Assembly (NCBI GenBank): GCA_038210135.1
Contig: JBBQWZ010000008.1
Span: 1 to 64,000, forward strand
DNA length: 64,000 bases
Direction of reading: 5' to 3'
DNA from: JBBQWZ01 sp038210135
Lineage (GTDB): Bacteria > Acidobacteriota > Terriglobia > Bryobacterales > Bryobacteraceae
In this document: positions 26,332 through 35,062 of the stretch, piece by piece
Numbering within the stretch: position 1 is the stretch's first letter
Layout of the letters: the number at the start of each line of letters is the position of its first letter
The notes under the pieces: model-generated
Databases searched by the model: none
Told to the model about the DNA's origin: nothing
The model's input: the letters and a program-made list of their open reading frames with translations, nothing else
Program-made: the position numbers and the translations under genes

Positions 26332-27189
26332 TTAACGATTCCAGATTTTCGCGGCTTCGGAGGGACTCTTCGCGACGGACGTTCGCATTTCGCCTGGCGT
26401 CATTCCGGTGACTCGTTTGAAGACGCGCGTCATGTGGCTTTGATCGGCGTAGCCGGCTTCAGCCGCTAGCGTCGCAAGATCCATGCCGCCTTTCGTCAAC
26501 TGGCCGCATGCCCAGCGGACGCGGACGCCTTCGACGTATTCATGCACTCCGACGCCGCGCCGGCGCCTGAAAGTGCGAGAAAGATGAACGGGATGGACAC
26601 CGCCTTCACGCGCGAGATCTTCGAGCCGCAGCCGTCCGCGGAATTCGGTGTCGATTCGGTCGGCGACACGAGCCAGCCAGCGCGGTGTCATTTCTTCGCC
26701 GAGATCAGGCAGGCGAGTGACTTCAGCCTCAAGTTCCGCGATGTAGGTCTGGAGCGCAAGTTCGGCGACATCGACCCGCGTGAATTCGCGGTAGAGCGCG
26801 GATGCGAGCCAGACGGAGCGGCCGCCAATGCGATCGGCTCCGGCGCGGGGGAGTTTTCGCTCAAATTCGGTGCCATTCGATTCCGGAATCTCGAGCGTAA
26901 AAAAGCGCGCTCCGCCGATTCCGATTTCATCAGCGTGTTCAAAACCCGCCGAGTGAAACACGATCGTGAAAGGCGGGTACTCGAGCGAAAATCCGGCGGC
27001 CTTCTCCCGGTATGCGCCGTTCACAAGGAAGTTGAAGTAGGGACGCGAGTGGCCGTGTGGCGGCACCTGCCAGGCCTGTGTATGTACGACCTCGCTCAGG
27101 ACGTGGTTTCCGTGCGGACTGGTTGCCGGAACGGAGAGGCGCCGCGGAACCGCTCCGTAATACTCGCCCGCGCCGAGATTTTTGCCCAT
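26332..27189 (-). CDS. AraC-family transcriptional regulator
   Basis: About 285 residues. The N-terminal part is a cupin-like sensor (HTQAWQVPPHGHSRPYFNFLVNG). The C-terminal about 100 residues are two helix-turn-helix motifs (LEDLAREGGVHPVHLSRTFRRRRG and LATLAAEAGYADQSHMTRVFKRVTGMTPGEMR), the standard AraC/XylS DNA-binding domain. The start at 27189 is preferred because it leaves about 50 bases before the divergent cytochrome gene; an in-frame ATG at 27234 is also possible. The KDG-kinase-like gene follows on the same strand and cytochrome P460 is divergent. Both are candidate targets, by position only. Confidence 0.88.
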   Translation of the reverse strand: MGKNLGAGEYYGAVPRRLSVPATSPHGNHVLSEVVHTQAWQVPPHGHSRPYFNFLVNGAYREKAAGFSLEYPPFTIVFHSAGFEHADEIGIGGARFFTLEIPESNGTEFERKLPRAGADRIGGRSVWLASALYREFTRVDVAELALQTYIAELEAEVTRLPDLGEEMTPRWLARVADRIDTEFRGRLRLEDLAREGGVHPVHLSRTFRRRRGVGVHEYVEGVRVRWACGQLTKGGMDLATLAAEAGYADQSHMTRVFKRVTGMTPGEMRTSVAKSPSEAAKIWNR

Positions 27190-27239
27190 AGGTTCCCGTT
27201 GTACAAGACGCGAACCGAGGGGTACGGATAGCATGGATC

Positions 27240-27839
27240 ATGCGCCGAATTACTTTGCTGGCAGGGTTTGCCTGCTTTTCGTTCCTGAGCCTGGCTGCGG
27301 AGACTCCGCGAGTGGCGGGTCCGGTGTACAACGCCAAAGGAGAACTGATCCGTCCCACGGATTACCGGGAATGGATCTTCCTGACTTCCGGCATGGGGAT
27401 GACGTACGGGCCGAACGGGCCGGCGGAAGGACAGGATCCGGCGTTCGATAACGTCTTCGTGAATCCGGCGGCGTATCACGAATTCGTGAAGTCCGGCGCG
27501 TGGCCGAATGGAACCATCTTCATTCTTGAGATCCGCAAGGGCGTCGCCAACGAATCGATCAATCGGGGCGGTCGAACGCAAACGTCGGTGCAGGCGATTG
27601 AAGCGGCGGTTAAGGACGAGACCCAATTTCCCGAGAAATGGGCCTACTTCCACTTTGCTTCGAAAAACGGCGAACCGGCCAAGGAAGTGAAAGCGTTCCC
27701 GAAGTCGGCGGCCTGTTTCGCGTGCCACACCGAACACGGGGCGGTCGAGAATACGTTCGTGCAGTTCTATCCGACGCTGCTCGAAATCGCGAAAGCAAAG
27801 AAAACCTTGAAAGCGGCTCACGAGCCGGCGTCCAAATAG
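27240..27839 (+). CDS. Cytochrome P460 family protein
   Basis: A 199-residue exported c-type haem protein. The signal peptide is MRRITLLAGFACFSFLSLAA. The P460 domain carries DYREWIFLTSGMGMTY (41-56), FDNVFVNPAAYHEFVKSGAWPNGTIFILEIR (69-99) and the covalent haem site CFACH (159-163). Cytochrome P460 oxidises hydroxylamine in ammonia oxidisers through a lysine cross-link to haem, but many heterotrophs encode relatives of unknown role. Whether the cross-linking lysine is present cannot be settled from sequence alone. It is divergent from the AraC gene, and the PiT gene ends 6 bases after it on the other strand. Confidence 0.9.
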   Translation: MRRITLLAGFACFSFLSLAAETPRVAGPVYNAKGELIRPTDYREWIFLTSGMGMTYGPNGPAEGQDPAFDNVFVNPAAYHEFVKSGAWPNGTIFILEIRKGVANESINRGGRTQTSVQAIEAAVKDETQFPEKWAYFHFASKNGEPAKEVKAFPKSAACFACHTEHGAVENTFVQFYPTLLEIAKAKKTLKAAHEPASK

Positions 27840-27844
27840 ACAGG

Positions 27845-29332
27845 CTACTTCGCGCCGGCAAAATTCAGGACTATGTTCAGCGAGAACGCAAACAACGCGG
27901 CACCCATCAGCACGCACACCGGCAGCGTGAGCACCCACGCGAGAAGCAGGTTCCGCAGCGTTCCCATCTGCAAGCCGGAATGATTGGCGGCCATGGCGCC
28001 GGCCACGCCGGAGGATAGGACGTGGGTGGTGCTGACGGGCAGGCCGAAGTAGTCCGCGGCGCCGATGGTGGTCATCGCCACCAGTTCCGCGGAGGCGCCT
28101 TGCGCGTAGGTCAGGTGTTCTTTGCCGATCTTTTCTCCGACGGTGACGACGATCCGCTTCCAGCCGATCATCGTGCCAAGGCCAAGTGCGATAGCAACGG
28201 CGACCTTCACCCAAATCGGGATGAACTTCGTCACACCGTCGAACTTACGCTGCGCAGCCTGCGCGGCATCTTTTTCGGGCCCGGTCAGCACCTTCATTTT
28301 GGTCATTTTATTCAGCGTTTCTGAAAGCAGGTACAAATCGCCGCGTAGAAGCCGCCGTTGATCGCGCGTGAATTCCGAGAAATTCGGTTTGCCGTCGAGC
28401 CGGTTCGCGATTTCGCGGCTCTTCGCGGCGACGGCGGCAAAGGTCCGGTCGGAAGGAGTTCCACCAGGCTTCAGGTAACTCGACAGGGCCTCCGACGCGG
28501 CCTGCGGCTTCGGCACTTCGGCGGAGCGGGACCGGGCTTCCATCTGCGTGGCCAACTGGTGGCTCTCGATGACTACCTCCTGCATATGCTTTGGATTGGT
28601 CGCCAGATTCACGGCGTATCCGGCGGGCGCGAGGCCAATCAGGATCAGCATGATCAGGCCCATGCCTTTTTGGCCGTCGTTCGATCCATGCGCAAAGCTC
28701 ACCCCGGTACATGTCAGCATCAGGACGCCGCGAATCCATAGGGGCGGCGCTTTGCCCTGCGGGGAGGTGTACAATTCCGGCATCTTGATCAGCGATTTCG
28801 AAAGCAGGAGAAGAAGATAGGCCGCGCCAAAGCCGACCAGCGGCGAAATCAGGAGGGACATACCGATCTCCTCCGCCTTCGCCCAATTGACGCCCTCGCC
28901 CGCCTGAAGGCCTTTGTTCATAATGGAATTCGCCAAGCCGACGCCCATGATGGAACCGATCATGGTATGGGAGCTAGAGGCGGGAAGCCCGAAATACCAG
29001 GTCCCCAGATTCCAGATGATGGCGGAAACAAGCAGCGCGAACACCATGGAGAATCCGGCGGCGGAACCGACGTTCATCACCAGTTCGACAGGCAGCAGGG
29101 AAACGATTCCGAATGCGACCGCGCCGCTCGATGTCAGCACGCCGACCAAATTCCAGCAGCCTGACCAAACGACGGCGGCATTCGGCTTCAGGGTATGGGT
29201 GTATATGACCGTCGCGACCGCGTTGGCGGTGTCGTGAAAGCCATTGACGAATTCGAAGGTTAGAGCCAATGCGAGCGCGAGCACGAGGAACGTAATATTC
29301 GCGCCCGAAAGTGTATCTCCGAACAGTTCCAA
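27845..29332 (-). CDS. PiT-family inorganic phosphate transporter
   Basis: Polytopic inner-membrane protein of 495 residues that takes up phosphate with protons or as a metal-phosphate complex. The two inverted signature regions are present: FVNGFHDTANAVATVIYTHTL near residue 30 and SFAHGSNDGQKGMGLIMLIL near 215. About ten TM segments flank a central cytoplasmic loop (about 250-360). The C-terminal half has AADYFGLPVSTTHVLSSGVAG. The start is a TTG at 29332 with a strong GGAGGAATTGA ribosome site directly before it. No PhoU/DUF47 regulator gene is adjacent. A 242-base leader region upstream contains a GGCAAC-AGCAT-GTTGCC hairpin (29355-29371). Confidence 0.94.
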   Translation of the reverse strand: MELFGDTLSGANITFLVLALALALTFEFVNGFHDTANAVATVIYTHTLKPNAAVVWSGCWNLVGVLTSSGAVAFGIVSLLPVELVMNVGSAAGFSMVFALLVSAIIWNLGTWYFGLPASSSHTMIGSIMGVGLANSIMNKGLQAGEGVNWAKAEEIGMSLLISPLVGFGAAYLLLLLSKSLIKMPELYTSPQGKAPPLWIRGVLMLTCTGVSFAHGSNDGQKGMGLIMLILIGLAPAGYAVNLATNPKHMQEVVIESHQLATQMEARSRSAEVPKPQAASEALSSYLKPGGTPSDRTFAAVAAKSREIANRLDGKPNFSEFTRDQRRLLRGDLYLLSETLNKMTKMKVLTGPEKDAAQAAQRKFDGVTKFIPIWVKVAVAIALGLGTMIGWKRIVVTVGEKIGKEHLTYAQGASAELVAMTTIGAADYFGLPVSTTHVLSSGVAGAMAANHSGLQMGTLRNLLLAWVLTLPVCVLMGAALFAFSLNIVLNFAGAK

Positions 29333-29574
29333 TCAATTCCTCCGGGACCAAAGCTAGGCAACAGCATGTTGCCGCCGGTCCTCAGCGATCGCGTCGTGGC
29401 AAATCGCCCGGCAATCGAGTTGCCAGCTTGGAGCTGGGCTTCGAGGTTGGCCGGACTTCCTCAATTAGGTCGCTCGGTAGAGTGTATAGGATATGGAAGG
29501 GCGAAAAGTCACAATTTCATGACAGGGATCCGGCCGCCTTGGCCGCGGCCGGAGTGGAGGGCGGAAACCAGGGC

Positions 29575-30987
29575 TCAGCCCGCCTTTTGGAAGGCGCGCC
29601 GGCCATAGAGGTGGTCGAACAGATTTCCTTCGTGCGGCTGGTCCCAGGAAATCTGCATGGTCGGAATGCCGCCGAAATTGAGGCGTCCAACATGCGGAGA
29701 AGCGAGCAGGCGCTTCCGGAACGCTTGATTCTCGGTGATGGCAGTGATGACGAGCGACGGTCCGAGAATTTCCGGCATGGTGGATTCGGGCGTCTCGACG
29801 ACGCTGACGAAGGGGAACAGGAATTCGCGATTTGCCAGGGGATGGTCCGCGGAGCATTCGATTACGGTCGGTAGCAGATACGTGGAGCTATCCAGTTCCA
29901 CGCAGCGATCGCTGCCGCGAAGCTCGCTGGTGACGTCGCGCGCACCGGCCAGATCGTTGTCGATGATGCCGGAAATGCGCTGGGCGATTTTGGGATCGGC
30001 AAACGGCGCGAGGGGAGCGGCGGGATCGTCGGCGGGTTTGGGCGTCAGCTTGGCCAGCCGTTCGGCGAGCGCGGCGGCGATCTCTTTTCCGTGGCGCGGA
30101 ACCCAGACGCCGGATGCGTTGACGCATGAGCGCCCCGAGTTCTCGGAGATCGACGCGACCATGACGTCGAGATATTTCTCCCAGTTGTCGATCTGGTCCT
30201 CGCCGAACACGATCTTCGAATAGCCGGGTCCGTGGACTTCGACACGCGGATCGTTTTCGTATTTCTTGGTGGCGGAAACGTCGCCGAAGACCATTCCGCG
30301 TCCGCAGTGGCGCAGAATTTCTCCCGCTCCGGCGTGATCGCAGGGATAGTATCCAAAAGCTTCTTTGGGCGCACCAGCCTTAATCAAAGCCTGAATCATG
30401 CGGAAGGGCGTCCAAGGCTCGGCGCTACCCGGTTTCAGGAAAAGCGCCGTTTTCATGGCAATGGCGGGGGCCCAGAGCGAATGGACGCCAGGGGAATTGT
30501 TCGGCAGTACGACGCCCAAAGCCGCGGCGCGCGGAACGAAACTAAGCGCGTATCCGGCATGCATGCCGTAACCGCGGTCGAGGATATCGAAGCCGACGCC
30601 GCGCGTCAGCCCATCCAGCACTTCGTTCATCTTGTCCAGCACGCCATGAATTTTCTTCATGTTCTTGCGGACCATGACGTACGGCATTCCAGTGGTGGCC
30701 GAAAGCTGACGGACGTAGTCGTCGGCCGATTGCATTTCGTCGCCGATCGGCAGCGTTCCGGTGAGAAAATATTCGGCTGCGGTCTTGCAAATCGCGAGAA
30801 GTTCGTTGGTGGACAGTTTCGCCAGCGCGTCTTTGCCGCGTTGCTGATCGAGCAGGTCCCGGCGAATTACGCCTGCGTTTGCCATGCTCAGTTCGACATA
30901 CGGCTGCTTGGTCTTAAAATCGGGAGTTTTGGCGACGTCCAAGCTGCGATAGGGTTCGCCGAAGCGGAGGATGGGAATGTGGAGCAT
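29575..30987 (-). CDS. Aldehyde-dehydrogenase superfamily protein
   Basis: A 470-residue protein of the ALDH fold, oxidising an aldehyde with NAD(P) or acting as an acyl-group reductase. The catalytic cysteine lies in NSGRSCVNASG, about residue 282. LKPGSAEPWTPF and FGDVSATKKY correspond to nucleotide-binding regions. The C-terminal YLLPTVIECSADHPLANREFLFPFVSVVE matches the usual ALDH substrate/oligomerisation region. The start at 30987 (MLHIPILRFGEPY) is chosen because the upstream extension to 31338 overlaps a divergent gene and reads as non-coding. TACAAT lies 11 bases before this ATG, so a leaderless transcript is conceivable. The subfamily and substrate are not assigned. Confidence 0.87.
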   Translation of the reverse strand: MLHIPILRFGEPYRSLDVAKTPDFKTKQPYVELSMANAGVIRRDLLDQQRGKDALAKLSTNELLAICKTAAEYFLTGTLPIGDEMQSADDYVRQLSATTGMPYVMVRKNMKKIHGVLDKMNEVLDGLTRGVGFDILDRGYGMHAGYALSFVPRAAALGVVLPNNSPGVHSLWAPAIAMKTALFLKPGSAEPWTPFRMIQALIKAGAPKEAFGYYPCDHAGAGEILRHCGRGMVFGDVSATKKYENDPRVEVHGPGYSKIVFGEDQIDNWEKYLDVMVASISENSGRSCVNASGVWVPRHGKEIAAALAERLAKLTPKPADDPAAPLAPFADPKIAQRISGIIDNDLAGARDVTSELRGSDRCVELDSSTYLLPTVIECSADHPLANREFLFPFVSVVETPESTMPEILGPSLVITAITENQAFRKRLLASPHVGRLNFGGIPTMQISWDQPHEGNLFDHLYGRRAFQKAG

Positions 30988-31117
30988 AAAGAATTTATTG
31001 TAGATCCAATGTGGATACTGGCGATTTGATGCACCCGGGGGCTTCGTCGATGGCAAACCTGTCTCAATTAAACGAAACAAACCAGACTGGCAGCGATCGC
31101 CAAAAGGAGGCTTTCCA

Positions 31118-32830
31118 TTGCTGATGTTCCGTTCGATCGCGGGGATGACGGCGCTTTCCGTTTTACCCCTGGCCGCGCAGTTCACGAGTCTGTCTACGAA
31201 CAATGACGGCTCGCTGCTGTTTTTCACGACTCCGCTCAGCCAGACAGGCGTCGGACAACCCAACTTCGGAAAGGTTTTTGTCGTAGATTCTACGGGTGTC
31301 CGGCCCTGGTTGTTACGGACTCGCCTGGTAGACGGCAACGCGACCGGAAATGCCTATACGACCAACGCCTACAACCTGGTGGGCGTTTCCGCTGGCGATA
31401 ATTCAAACGTCGCGGTATCCAGCGTGATCGGTTGCGTTGGTTTCTCCGTGACGCTTTGCGGTTCGATCAACCGGACGGACGTGTATAACGCGAATCGGGA
31501 ATCCGTTTTTTCGGGCGAGGGAACTACGGTCCTGAGTCGGAACGGAAATTGGGCGCTAGTTCGCAAGATGCCGGCTGACTTGATCCCGCAAATTGTCATC
31601 GTGGATTTAGCTAGAGGACAGCAATATACAACGGCTTCCCTGCGGACTCTCAACGCCGTTCAAAGTATTGCCGACGACGGGACAGCGATTGTCTGGCGGT
31701 CCGCTGGACTCGTCATTTTGCGGCCCGCCGCGGGTACGCAGACGTTGAGCAGCAGCATCTTTCTTACCAGCGAGACGCTGGTCGCCGATTCCGCGGTAAT
31801 CGACGCGCGGGCGACATCTGTGGTGTGGCGCGATGCGGCCGGGATCCAGTTGAGTCCAGTGACGACGCCGTTTTCGCCGATCATTCTGGATCGGAACGGA
31901 ACGGATCCGCGGATCAGCGCCGACGGAACTGTCGTGCTGTTTCGGGCGAAACCGCAAGGCGAGGACGATGTCCAGCTCTTCGTGATCCGCGCCGATGGAT
32001 CAGCCCGGCGGCAGGTCACCGACGAACCCGAAGGAATTCAGAGCGCCGTCCTTTCGGGTGACGGCTCGATCTCGTGGGCAGTGACAAACCGGGGACGATT
32101 GCTCCGGGTTGAATTGCGCACCGGACTGGTGAGGGAGTTCACCGGACGAGTTCCGGCGGCACTTCCCGCCTCCTTCTCGCCCGACTCGAAATTCGGTGCA
32201 GTGGCCGCGCAAGGCCAGCCATTTACAATCGCGGCTTCGGTGACCTCGACGGACGCGATCGAAGCACGACTCGATGGATTCAAAATTCCGGTGTTAGCAA
32301 TCGGAGACGGGCAATTGACCTTGCAGATGCCATGGGACGCGGATTCAACACGCGTTCATGGATTGTCTTTATCTGGTGCCGCCGCCAACCCCTGGGAGGG
32401 CGCGTCGCTCGCTGTGTTCGCACCGAAGTACCAGCCGAGCTTTTTGCGTTCCGCCGACGGCTTCGCCGTTGCCGCCACCGAGAAGTTCGATGCAGTGATC
32501 AGCGACGCGCGTCCGGCCCATGCAGGTGACATCATTCACTTGTTTGGCACTGGTTTCGGCCCCGTGACGCCAGCGGTTGCGACTGGCAGTCCCGCTTCCA
32601 GCGTCACGCTGTCGAGGACGGATTCTCCGATGAGCTGCGTGATGCACCCGAACACGAACTTAGATCCTGCCGTGGCGGTGACGGTGTTGTTTGCTGGTTT
32701 AGCTCCGGGGACGATCGGATATTATCAGGTTGATCTGCTGCTGCCGAAGTCGCTGCTGGCTGCTCTATATGAACTCAGCTGCCAGGTTTCTACCTCCGGC
32801 CTGTTCGCTGCACTCTTGCCGGTGCAATAG
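31118..32830 (+). CDS. Secreted beta-propeller-like protein with Solibacter-type C-terminal domain (TIGR03437-like)
   Basis: A 570-residue exported protein. A strong AAAAGGAGG site lies 7 bases before the TTG at 31118, with an ATG at 31124 as alternative. The signal peptide is MLMFRSIAGMTALSVLPLAAQ. Residues about 25-360 contain WD40/TolB-like blade repeats (DPRISADGTVVLFRAKPQGE, SAVLSGDGSISWAVTNRGRL). The final about 200 residues have the Solibacter C-terminal domain pattern (AHAGDIIHLFGTGFGPVTPAV, then VLFAGLAPGTIGYYQVDLLLP). That domain is common in secreted proteins of Solibacterales and has no known function. It supports the taxonomic guess for this window. Confidence 0.85.
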   Translation: MLMFRSIAGMTALSVLPLAAQFTSLSTNNDGSLLFFTTPLSQTGVGQPNFGKVFVVDSTGVRPWLLRTRLVDGNATGNAYTTNAYNLVGVSAGDNSNVAVSSVIGCVGFSVTLCGSINRTDVYNANRESVFSGEGTTVLSRNGNWALVRKMPADLIPQIVIVDLARGQQYTTASLRTLNAVQSIADDGTAIVWRSAGLVILRPAAGTQTLSSSIFLTSETLVADSAVIDARATSVVWRDAAGIQLSPVTTPFSPIILDRNGTDPRISADGTVVLFRAKPQGEDDVQLFVIRADGSARRQVTDEPEGIQSAVLSGDGSISWAVTNRGRLLRVELRTGLVREFTGRVPAALPASFSPDSKFGAVAAQGQPFTIAASVTSTDAIEARLDGFKIPVLAIGDGQLTLQMPWDADSTRVHGLSLSGAAANPWEGASLAVFAPKYQPSFLRSADGFAVAATEKFDAVISDARPAHAGDIIHLFGTGFGPVTPAVATGSPASSVTLSRTDSPMSCVMHPNTNLDPAVAVTVLFAGLAPGTIGYYQVDLLLPKSLLAALYELSCQVSTSGLFAALLPVQ

Positions 32831-32848
32831 CTTCATCTCGCGCGGAAC

Positions 32849-35062
32849 TCATTCGACGATGTAGCCGTCGATGTCCACGTAAATGTCGGATGCAGCCCTA
32901 TTTTTCCGGCCGGTGACGCGGACTTCGAAGGTGTGAAGTCCATCGCCGGCCGCCGCGAAGGATCTACGCGCTTGCCATTCCGGCAGGGCCGCGTAGAGGT
33001 CGATAGATTCGCGCTCGACGCCGTCGATGAGCACTTGGGCGATTCCGCGGTTGGAGGCCTTGGTGAATATCCAAGAGATCTTCGATCCCGAAAAGGCGAC
33101 GCGGAAACTCTCGCCCGGCGTCGCGGAGTAGGTAATCGTGTGCTCGAAGGTCTGCGGGAATTGCGAATCGCGAATCCAGGCTCCGCGATAGAGGATATGC
33201 AAATCCTTGTCGTCGTACGTCCCGGGTTTGGCAGCGGGGCGTGAATCCGCTTTGCAGGTGTCCAGCACGCGCGCCAATTGGAAGCCGCCGGATTCCATCT
33301 GTTTTTCCGTACAGAGGTTGAGCATGTCGCGGGCCTGCACACTCGCCATTTGCACAGCGCTAACTTCAGTGGGCGCGATGACGTAGCGAATTCCGAAGCG
33401 TTCGATCAGCTTCAGGACGTCGTCCGGTGCGACCGCGTTCCGCAGCGCGTTCTCGAACTTCCAGGAATGCCAGCTCGCCGAGTACACGGTCGCCTGCACG
33501 CCGGCGATCTGGTTGCCGGCCAGGAACGCTACCGTCTGGCCGGGTGCGACTCGATTCAACTCGCGGATCAGCTTCCGCTGGGGCGTGTAGAACTCCATAT
33601 ACTGCTCGCGTTCGGCGGCGTCGAACCAGTTCAGGAAGAGATCCCGGTGCTGATAATCGGACGCGGCCAGGAAATAGATGTTCAGGCAGAATACGATCGC
33701 TGCCCCTGCTGCGAGCCAGCGATCGCGTGTAATTACGAGCGCGATGGGAATCGTAAGCAGGACCAGCGCCGGGTAGGCGTAACGCAGATAAGTGAACGCC
33801 TGAAACTCCATAACTACGAACCCGATGGTGGTGGCCAGGCAAAGCCGGGCGAGCGTCGGCATTCTCTTCCAAGAGAGAACCGTTAGAGGAACGAAGAGCA
33901 GCCAAGCGAATCCGGCGGCGCCATCCTGGCTCTCGAGATAGCGCGAAGTATGGATGGTGAGGTCATACAAAATGCGCCACGTCACGCCGCGCGGGAAACG
34001 CCCATCAATCATCGTCCGGTCTTCAAAGAGCGGCGAATGAAACGTGCCGTTGAAGAATGGAAACACCGGGTTCCCGGTGATTGCGTAGGCGGTGACGTAA
34101 GGTATACAAGCGAACGCCGCGAAGACGGAGATCCACAGCGCGCTCGTTTTCCAGGGCCTTGCGCGGAGCTTCCAGATCAGCAGTGGCGCCGCCATCAGCA
34201 CCATCGGCAAGCTGCCGAATTTCGTCGCCATGGCAGCGCCGAGCAGGATCGCGGAGGCGATGGGGCGGTCTTCCCAGATTGCAAGAAGTCCGGCGAATAA
34301 GAACAGCGCCCACAGATTCTCTACGAAGAGCGAGGTGGTGACCAGGAAGGCAACCGGAGTCGAAGCGAAGAGAGCGACGGCAAACCACGCCCTCTCCCGC
34401 GGCAGATGCGCGGAAAGTACGCGGAATAGGCCGGCGCAAATCGCGACGAGCCAGATCCAGTTCAAAAGTTTGGATGCATACTCTCCGCCGATCAGGAATG
34501 CGAACGATGCCAGCCAGTCTCCGTTCATCGGCATCACCGCCCATGCCAGGCGCGTAGCGTCGAAGCTCCATGAATGATGCGCCGCGATCCATTCGGGGAT
34601 CACGAGATGCATGGCGAGTCCGTCGCCGCTCGATTCGGGGGAGAGCGCGGCGAGTAAGTGCAACAGCAGCGAAAATCCTGCCAGAGAGAAAGCGGCCCAT
34701 TCGGTTCTAGTCATCGCGATGATTCGCGTGGTGCGATTTCGCAGAAGGTAGATGACGAATGCGATTCCGATCGGTGTCCAGAGCCAGCGCGTGTTGATGG
34801 GGAAGTGGGCGGCGAGGCCGAAGATGGTGGCCAGCACCGCGGCTCCGATGGGCAGATCGAACCAATCGAAGACTGGCAGTCGAAACTTCGGCCGAAGCCA
34901 AACGATGAGTGCCGAGAGGACTGTGCAGCCGAGCGTGACACCGATCAGCCGACCGCTTCCGCGTGGCGTCCACATAGTCTGGGATAGCAGCCGCGTCTGC
35001 CAGAAGCCGCTGATCAGGAGCGCCGCGAGCGCGGCAAAAACAGCCCGCAGCAGAGTCTGCAT
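32849..35062 (-). CDS. GT39/PMT-like polytopic glycosyltransferase with C-terminal extracytoplasmic domain
   Basis: A 737-residue membrane protein with about twelve TM segments in residues 1-470. The first luminal/periplasmic loop has SGDGLAMHLVIPEWIAAHHSW (about 144-164), the region where GT-C enzymes keep catalytic acids. After the last TM (AAGAAIVFCLNIYFLAAS) come about 260 soluble residues, ending in a beta-sandwich-like domain (FRVAFSGSKISWIFTKASNRGIAQVLIDG). It probably transfers a sugar from a polyprenyl-phosphate donor outside the membrane. The preceding gene, whose stop codon directly abuts this ATG (35063/35062), encodes a dolichyl-phosphate-sugar-synthase-like GT2 that could make that donor. 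The acceptor is unknown. Confidence 0.82.
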   Translation of the reverse strand: MQTLLRAVFAALAALLISGFWQTRLLSQTMWTPRGSGRLIGVTLGCTVLSALIVWLRPKFRLPVFDWFDLPIGAAVLATIFGLAAHFPINTRWLWTPIGIAFVIYLLRNRTTRIIAMTRTEWAAFSLAGFSLLLHLLAALSPESSGDGLAMHLVIPEWIAAHHSWSFDATRLAWAVMPMNGDWLASFAFLIGGEYASKLLNWIWLVAICAGLFRVLSAHLPRERAWFAVALFASTPVAFLVTTSLFVENLWALFLFAGLLAIWEDRPIASAILLGAAMATKFGSLPMVLMAAPLLIWKLRARPWKTSALWISVFAAFACIPYVTAYAITGNPVFPFFNGTFHSPLFEDRTMIDGRFPRGVTWRILYDLTIHTSRYLESQDGAAGFAWLLFVPLTVLSWKRMPTLARLCLATTIGFVVMEFQAFTYLRYAYPALVLLTIPIALVITRDRWLAAGAAIVFCLNIYFLAASDYQHRDLFLNWFDAAEREQYMEFYTPQRKLIRELNRVAPGQTVAFLAGNQIAGVQATVYSASWHSWKFENALRNAVAPDDVLKLIERFGIRYVIAPTEVSAVQMASVQARDMLNLCTEKQMESGGFQLARVLDTCKADSRPAAKPGTYDDKDLHILYRGAWIRDSQFPQTFEHTITYSATPGESFRVAFSGSKISWIFTKASNRGIAQVLIDGVERESIDLYAALPEWQARRSFAAAGDGLHTFEVRVTGRKNRAASDIYVDIDGYIVE

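Noticed and set aside
29440..29460. GAGGAAGTCCGG-like sequence on the minus strand, reminiscent of RNase P RNA
   Set aside because: The gap is only 242 bases, the match lacks one base of the P4 core, and the other conserved RNase P segments (for example ACAGAA and GGTAAGAGC regions) are absent.
30988..31339. 117-codon N-terminal extension of the aldehyde dehydrogenase
   Set aside because: It overlaps the start of the divergent secreted-protein gene, has non-coding composition, and the ALDH N-terminus is normal from 30987.
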